A DNA stretch of 64,000 nt, taken from assembly GCF_000299935.1 (NCBI RefSeq), contig NZ_AMRL01000001.1, forward strand, positions 124,001 to 188,000, in the 5' to 3' direction. The notes under the pieces were generated by a model that searched no databases, was not told the origin of the DNA, and saw only the letters and a list, made by a program, of their open reading frames with translations. Source of the DNA: Oceanibaculum indicum P24 (lineage in GTDB: Bacteria > Pseudomonadota > Alphaproteobacteria > Oceanibaculales > Oceanibaculaceae). The translations under genes were made by a program, and so were the position numbers. Below are positions 59,364 through 64,000 of this stretch, piece by piece (positions within the stretch are counted from its first letter, which is position 1; each line of letters starts with the position of its first letter).

Positions 59364-60629
59364 ATGACCAGCCCTACCATCCAGCCGAAGTCCGATTTCC
59401 TGCGCACCATCGTCGGGCGCGGCTATATGCACCAGTGCACCGACATCGAGGCGCTGGACGGCGTGATGGCACAGGGTAAGCCGGTGCCGGCCTATATCGG
59501 CTTCGACGCCACGGCGGACAGCCTGCATGTCGGCTCGCTGGTGCAGATCATGATGCTGCGCCAGCTGCAGAAGACCGGCCACAAGCCGGTCGTGCTGATG
59601 GGCGGCGGCACCTCCAAGATCGGCGATCCCTCCTTCCGCGACGAGGCGCGCAAGCTGCTGTCCGACGAGGACATCCAGCGCAACCTCGACGGCATCAAGC
59701 GGGTGTTCGGCAAGTACCTCACCTTCGGCGACGGCCCAACCGACGCGGTGATGGTCAACAATGCCGACTGGCTGGACAAGCTGGAATACATCCCGTTCCT
59801 GCGGGATTACGGCCGGCATTTCTCGATCAACCGGATGCTGAGCTTCGAGTCGGTGAAGATCCGCCTGGACCGCGAGCAGTCGCTCAGCTTCCTCGAATTC
59901 AACTACATGATCCTGCAGGCCTACGATTTCGTGGAGCTGTGGCGGCGCGGCGGCGTGCAGCTGCAGATGGGCGGCTCCGACCAGTGGGGTAACATCGTGA
60001 ACGGCATCGAGCTGGGCCGCCGGGTCGAGGATGCCAGCCTGTTTGGCCTGACCAGCCCGCTGATCACCACGGCGTCCGGTGCCAAGATGGGCAAGACCGC
60101 CAATGGCGCGGTCTGGCTGAATGACGACCGGCTGTCGCCCTACGATTTCTGGCAGTTCTGGCGCAACACGGAAGATGCCGATGTTGGCCGCTTCCTGCGC
60201 CTGTTCACCGAACTGCCGCTCGACGAGATCGCCCGGCTGGAAGCCCTGGAAGGGGCGGAGATCAACGAGGCGAAGAAGGTGCTGGCCTTCGAGGCGACGA
60301 AGCTGTGCCACGGCGCGGATGCCGCGAACGAGGCCGCCGAAACCGCGCGCCGCACCTTCGAGGAAGGCGCCACTGCCGAGGGCCTGCCGACCGTGGAAAT
60401 CCCGCAGGCGCAGCTAGCCGCCGGCCTGCCCGCTTATGAGGCGCTGCGGATTGCCGGCCTCGCGGCCTCCAATGGCGAGGCCCGCCGGCTCATCAAGGGC
60501 GGCGGCGCCCGTCTGAACGATGCGGTGATATCCGACGAGAACGCCGTGCTCTCCCCCGCCGACCTGGCCGATGGCGTGCTGAAGCTGTCCGCCGGCAAGA
60601 AGCGCCACACCCTGCTGAAGCCGGTGTGA
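59364..60629 (+). CDS. tyrS: Tyrosyl-tRNA synthetase
   Basis: Charges tRNA-Tyr. A 421-aa class I synthetase: the HIGH-equivalent is HVGSL in [15 protein letters not shown] (about residues 48-62), the tyrosine pocket is [12 protein letters not shown] and MGGSDQWGN, and the KMSKS loop appears as KMGKT ([11 protein letters not shown], about residue 235), as in other Alphaproteobacteria. The C-terminal S4-type RNA-binding domain (about 350-410) has [17 protein letters not shown]. Start 59364 is the ATG in the best agreement with homologues; an upstream in-frame ATG lacks support. Confidence 0.97.
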   Translation: MTSPTIQPKSDFLRTIVGRGYMHQCTDIEALDGVMAQGKPVPAYIGFDATADSLHVGSLVQIMMLRQLQKTGHKPVVLMGGGTSKIGDPSFRDEARKLLSDEDIQRNLDGIKRVFGKYLTFGDGPTDAVMVNNADWLDKLEYIPFLRDYGRHFSINRMLSFESVKIRLDREQSLSFLEFNYMILQAYDFVELWRRGGVQLQMGGSDQWGNIVNGIELGRRVEDASLFGLTSPLITTASGAKMGKTANGAVWLNDDRLSPYDFWQFWRNTEDADVGRFLRLFTELPLDEIARLEALEGAEINEAKKVLAFEATKLCHGADAANEAAETARRTFEEGATAEGLPTVEIPQAQLAAGLPAYEALRIAGLAASNGEARRLIKGGGARLNDAVISDENAVLSPADLADGVLKLSAGKKRHTLLKPV

Positions 60630-60648
60630 GGAGCTACCCTCTCTCTTT

Positions 60649-60734
60649 CGTCATGGTCGGGCTTGACGCGACTATCCATTGACCGAGCGAACCGCGCAGT
60701 CAGATGGACCCTCGGGTCAAGCCCGAGGGTGACG
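60649..60734. repeat. Dispersed intergenic palindromic repeat, family A copy 5 (subtype 2, inverted)
   Basis: Opens CGTCATGGTCGGGCTTGACG and closes GGTCAAGCCCGAGGGTGACG. It is the reverse orientation of copies 3 and 4 and lies 20 bp after the tyrS stop. Likely serves as its transcription end. Confidence 0.75.
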
Positions 60735-60792
60735 AAGAATGAGAAAACCCCCAATCATTCGATAAAATTCAATATTTTCCTTGAATTAACGG

Positions 60793-60810
60793 ATTACCTA
60801 CCTAGGTAAT
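60793..60810. promoter_or_regulatory. Dyads in the upstream region of the osmolyte operon
   Basis: The AT-rich stretch 60735-61056 has no gene. It contains ATTACCT-ACCT-AGGTAAT (60793-60810), a perfect 7-bp dyad, and just upstream AATTCAA (60766-60772) with TTGAATT (60781-60787). Both precede the amidotransferase gene and may bind regulators responding to osmotic stress. There is no clear -35/-10 pair. Confidence 0.4.
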
Positions 60811-61056
60811 GTAGCAGGCAGCGCTGAGCCGTGGTGAAATCCTCCACAGCACAGGGCCGCATCGCCCGATCCCTTCGATCACAATCGACCAATCCATTAC
60901 TCCATGAAAAATCGATGACGGACGCAGAAATGCGGGTTCCGACGGTTATCATTTTGTCTCTGCCAAGGCATACTGACTGTAATATTGACGGTCTTGCGAA
61001 CCTTGCCTCCCGTCATCCGTTTCAAGGACACGAAACCAAGAACGGAGAACAGATAG

Positions 61057-62844
61057 ATGTGCGGCATTGCCGGTGAAATCCGGTTCGACGATCACCCCGC
61101 TTCCAGCGCCGCGATTGCGGCGATGACCGACCGGATGGCCCCGCGCGGGCCGGATGGCGAAGGATTGTTCCTGCAAGGACGGGTGGCGCTGGGCCACCGG
61201 CGGCTGAAGATCATCGACCTCACCGAGCGCGCGCAGCAGCCGATGGTGGATAACGGCCTTGGCCTGACCGTCGTGTTTAACGGCATCATCTACAATTACC
61301 GGGAGCTGATGGCCGAGCTGGAGGCAAAGGGCTACCGCTTCTTCTCCACCGGCGACACCGAGGTGGTGCTGAAGGCCTTCCACGCCTGGGGGCCGGACTG
61401 CGTGTCGCGCTTCCACGGCATGTTCGCCTTCGCCGTTACCGAACGCGACAGCGGTCGCGTGACGCTGGCGCGCGACCGGCTGGGCATCAAGCCGCTCTAT
61501 TATGCCGAGACGGCGGGCAGCTTCCGCTTCGCCTCTTCCCTGCCGGCGCTGTTGGCGGCCGGGCGGGCAGCGGGCGAGCCGGTCGATACCGATATCGACC
61601 CGGTGGCGCTGCATCATTACATGAGCTTCCATGCCGTTGTTCCGGCGCCCTACACCATCCTGAAGGGCGTGCGCAAGCTGCCGCCGGCGACGCTGATGAT
61701 CATCGAGCCGGATGGTGCGCGCAAGCAGCACTGCTACTGGCGGCCCAGCTTCACGCGCCGCGCCGAGGAGGCCAATCTCAGCTTCGAGGACTGGCAGGAA
61801 AAGACGCTGGACGCGCTGACCCTCGCGGTGAAGCGCCGGCTGGTTGCCGACGTGCCGGTCGGCGTGCTGCTGTCCGGCGGGCTGGATTCCAGCCTTGTCG
61901 TCGGGCTGCTGGCCAATCTGGGACAGCAGGATCTGAAGACCTTCTCCATCGGCTTCGAGACAGTCGGCGAGGAACGCGGCGACGAGTTCCAGTATTCCGA
62001 CATCGTGGCGAAGCATTTCGGCACCGACCATCACCAGCTTTTCGTCGATTCCAGCCGCGCCCTGCCGGAGCTGCAGAACTGCATCGCCGCCATGGCGGAA
62101 CCGATGGTCAGCCACGACGCCATCGGCTTCTACCTGCTCTCCCAGGAGGTGGCGAAGCATGTGAAGGTGGTGCAGAGCGGCCAGGGCGCCGACGAGGTGT
62201 TCGCCGGCTATCACTGGTACCCGCCGCTGATGAACAGCAACGCGGCGGTGGAGGATTACGCCCGCGTCTTCTGCGACCGTACCCATGCGGAATTCGGCAA
62301 GGCGGTCGATCCGCGCTTCGTGGATGGCGACCACAGCCGCGCCTTCATCGCCGAGCATTTTGGCATGGCCGGCGCCGATACGGCGGTGGACAAGGCGCTG
62401 CGCCTCGACACCACCATCATGCTGGTCGATGACCCGGTGAAGCGCGTCGACAACATGACCATGGCCTGGGGTCTGGAGGCGCGCGTGCCCTTCCTGGACC
62501 ATGAGCTGGTGGAGCTGGCCGCCCGCATTCCGCCGGAGATGAAGGTGGAAGGCGACGGCAAGTATGTGCTGAAGGAGGCCGCCCGCAAGGTCATCCCGAA
62601 GGAGGTGATCGACCGGCCGAAGGGCTATTTCCCGGTGCCGGCGCTGAAATATCTGCGCGGACCTTTCCTGGAGATGGTGCGCGACGCGCTGACCTCGCAG
62701 GCCGCGCGCGACCGCAAGCTGTTCAACCCGGACTATGTCGAGACCTTGCTTAAGGACCCCGACGCGCATCTGACGCCGCTGCGTGGCTCCAAGCTGTGGC
62801 AGTGCGCGCTGCTGGAACTCTGGCTGCAGCAGAACCAGGCGTAA
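61057..62844 (+). CDS. asnO: N-acetylglutaminylglutamine amidotransferase (asparagine synthetase-like)
   Basis: A 595-aa glutamine-hydrolysing amidotransferase that amidates the dipeptide in N-acetylglutaminylglutamine amide (NAGGN) biosynthesis, an osmoprotectant pathway. Class II glutaminase domain with nucleophile Cys2 (MCGIAGEIRF), RGPDGEG, short FNGIIYNYREL; synthetase domain PP-loop SGGLDSS (273-279) and GQGADEVFAGYHW. It is distinguished from ordinary AsnB by its neighbour, the GNAT/ATP-grasp synthetase encoded 29 bp downstream. GGAGAACAG precedes ATG 61057. Cytoplasmic; probably induced by high osmolarity. Confidence 0.9.
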   Translation: MCGIAGEIRFDDHPASSAAIAAMTDRMAPRGPDGEGLFLQGRVALGHRRLKIIDLTERAQQPMVDNGLGLTVVFNGIIYNYRELMAELEAKGYRFFSTGDTEVVLKAFHAWGPDCVSRFHGMFAFAVTERDSGRVTLARDRLGIKPLYYAETAGSFRFASSLPALLAAGRAAGEPVDTDIDPVALHHYMSFHAVVPAPYTILKGVRKLPPATLMIIEPDGARKQHCYWRPSFTRRAEEANLSFEDWQEKTLDALTLAVKRRLVADVPVGVLLSGGLDSSLVVGLLANLGQQDLKTFSIGFETVGEERGDEFQYSDIVAKHFGTDHHQLFVDSSRALPELQNCIAAMAEPMVSHDAIGFYLLSQEVAKHVKVVQSGQGADEVFAGYHWYPPLMNSNAAVEDYARVFCDRTHAEFGKAVDPRFVDGDHSRAFIAEHFGMAGADTAVDKALRLDTTIMLVDDPVKRVDNMTMAWGLEARVPFLDHELVELAARIPPEMKVEGDGKYVLKEAARKVIPKEVIDRPKGYFPVPALKYLRGPFLEMVRDALTSQAARDRKLFNPDYVETLLKDPDAHLTPLRGSKLWQCALLELWLQQNQA

Positions 62845-62873
62845 GCCCGCTTCCGCGAGGGAGGACAAGAGGA

Positions 62874-64000
62874 ATGACCATCATGACCGCCAGGACCAAT
62901 CCCCGCCCCGCCCCGCCCCGCCGTCAGCGCGGCGGCAACGAGCGGCTGCAGCGCCACACCGCCGTCAGCCTGCGCGAGGCCACGCGCCAGGGCGACCGCA
63001 TCAAGGGCGAGGACTGGCCGCGTGACGCCGCCATCGATTGCGGCTGGGGCCGGCTGATCTTCGCCCACACCTTCACCGATGGCGACAGGCTGGTGGAGCT
63101 GCTGCGCGAGGAACCGGCGGGCCGCCGCGACATCGCCTTCTATGTGCATGAACCGCATGTCCTGCTGGCGAAGGCGCCGCAGGCGCTGTTCCTCGACCCC
63201 TCGCACACCTACCGGCTTCAGATGTCAGCCTATCGGCCGGCACGCCGCCGCCCCAAGGGCTTCGCCGTGCGCCGCTTGCGCACCATTGCCGATGCCCAGG
63301 CGGTGAACGACATCTATGCCGGGCGCGGCATGGTGCAGGTCGATCCGGCCTTCTTCTGGACCAACCGGATGAAGAAGCATCTGACCTTCCTGGTGGCCGA
63401 AGATCTGGCGACCGGCAAGGTGCTGGCCGCGGTCACCGGCATCGACCATGTGAATGCCTTCAGGGACCCGGAAAACGGCAGCAGCCTGTGGAGCCTGGCG
63501 GTCGATCCGCAGGCGCCCTATCCCGGCATCGGCGAGGCGATGGTGCGCCATCTGGCGGAGCATTTCGCGGCGCGCGGGCGGGCCTATATGGACCTGTCGG
63601 TGATGCACGATAATGACCAGGCCATCGGCCTCTACGAGAAGCTGGGCTTCCAGCGCGTGCCGGTGTTCGCGGTGAAGACCAAGAACACGATCAACGAGAA
63701 GCTGTTCGCCGGCCCGCCGGTCGAGGAAAATCTGAACCCCTACGCCATGCTGCTGGTGAACGAGGCACGGCGGCGCGGCATCGGCGTCGAGGTGCTGGAC
63801 GCCGAGGGCGGCTTCTTCAAGCTGACCCATGGCGGGCGGTCAATAACCTGCCGCGAGAGCCTGTCGGAGCTGACCACTGCCGTCGCCATGAGCCGCTGTG
63901 ACGACAAGGCGGTGACCCGCCGCCTGATGGAGAAGGAAGGGCTGCGCGTGCCGGCCCAGCGCACCGCCGGCGACACCAAGGCCGATATCGCCTTCCTGAA
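62874..64000 (+). CDS. ngg: N-acetylglutaminylglutamine synthetase (partial, N-terminal part)
   Basis: 375 codons are visible; the frame runs off the window. After a Pro/Arg-rich leader the N-terminal half contains a GNAT acetyltransferase fold (about residues 125-260: FAVRRLRTIADAQAVNDIY, FFWTNRMKKHLTFLVAEDL, YPGIGEAMVRHLAEHF, AIGLYEKLGF). The following part begins an ATP-grasp ligase-like domain (LNPYAMLLVNEARRRGIGVEV, SRCDDKAVTRRLMEKEGLRVPAQR). The fusion acetylates glutamine and ligates a second one, forming the substrate for the upstream amidotransferase. ATG 62874 follows AAGAGG; ATG 62883 is an alternative. Same operon as asnO. Confidence 0.9.
   Translation, partial: MTIMTARTNPRPAPPRRQRGGNERLQRHTAVSLREATRQGDRIKGEDWPRDAAIDCGWGRLIFAHTFTDGDRLVELLREEPAGRRDIAFYVHEPHVLLAKAPQALFLDPSHTYRLQMSAYRPARRRPKGFAVRRLRTIADAQAVNDIYAGRGMVQVDPAFFWTNRMKKHLTFLVAEDLATGKVLAAVTGIDHVNAFRDPENGSSLWSLAVDPQAPYPGIGEAMVRHLAEHFAARGRAYMDLSVMHDNDQAIGLYEKLGFQRVPVFAVKTKNTINEKLFAGPPVEENLNPYAMLLVNEARRRGIGVEVLDAEGGFFKLTHGGRSITCRESLSELTTAVAMSRCDDKAVTRRLMEKEGLRVPAQRTAGDTKADIAFL

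Overview
The window looks like chromosomal DNA of a free-living, high-GC alphaproteobacterium. The closest feel is Rhodospirillales-like: PAS_5-type sensor proteins, a DUF1217 flagellar-type protein, PutA with a ribbon-helix-helix head, IscR/IscS without a gamma-proteobacterial isc layout, and TyrS with a KMGKT loop. This is an inference from gene content; no 16S or other taxonomic marker is present. Coding density is high and most genes sit in short operons. There is no transposase, integrase, phage gene or CRISPR array.

Layout. 1-2.1 kb: the 3' part of a peptide-type ABC importer operon, cut by the window edge. 2.4-15 kb: mostly single genes (an unknown coiled-coil protein, MBL hydrolase, a very large DUF1217 protein, M20 peptidase, exported carbonic anhydrase, radC, amidase, map, a PAS_5 protein, a CinA-like protein), then tRNA-Leu and an AT-richer Mrr restriction gene. 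16-20 kb: trifunctional putA with three GTTGCA operator boxes. 20-28.6 kb: DoxX, a phosphonate-monoester-hydrolase-like sulfatase, a DUF6152/DUF6644 pair, an unknown protein sharing a module with the one at 2.5 kb, a Ca2+/cation antiporter, a tandem PAS protein, PhzF, and a CoA-transferase/MaoC pair. 28.8-34.6 kb: a complete five-gene peptide/nickel-type ABC importer plus a Dabb protein. 34.6-39.4 kb: a TonB-dependent siderophore receptor, then an ECF sigma / RskA-like anti-sigma / DUF4394 module.

39.4-47.5 kb: a second complete peptide-type ABC importer with fused ATPases behind a C45 autoproteolytic hydrolase, a divergent tandem-wHTH GntR regulator and a DUF1989 protein. 47.5-52 kb: SRAP peptidase, tRNA-Met, an HxlR-MATE efflux operon, mnmA. 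52.2-55.7 kb: a cysteine/Fe-S operon (cysE, iscR, iscS, fdx, tenA) facing an alpha/beta hydrolase, with a 23-bp palindrome between them. 56.6-60.6 kb: anmK, a FAD amine oxidase, tyrS. 61-64 kb: the start of the N-acetylglutaminylglutamine amide osmolyte operon, cut by the right edge.

Functionally the segment is dominated by uptake and breakdown of nitrogenous organic matter (three oligopeptide-type importers, M20 peptidase, amidase, proline catabolism, C45 hydrolase, amine oxidase). The clearest regulatory circuits visible in the DNA are: PutA boxes at putA; a shared ECF-type promoter in front of both the sigma gene and DUF4394; a twin TTGCAnnnTGCAA operator before the HxlR gene; and an IscR-like GACT-N5-AGTC palindrome at the Fe-S operon. 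Two families of dispersed intergenic palindromic repeats (five and three copies) punctuate gene ends.
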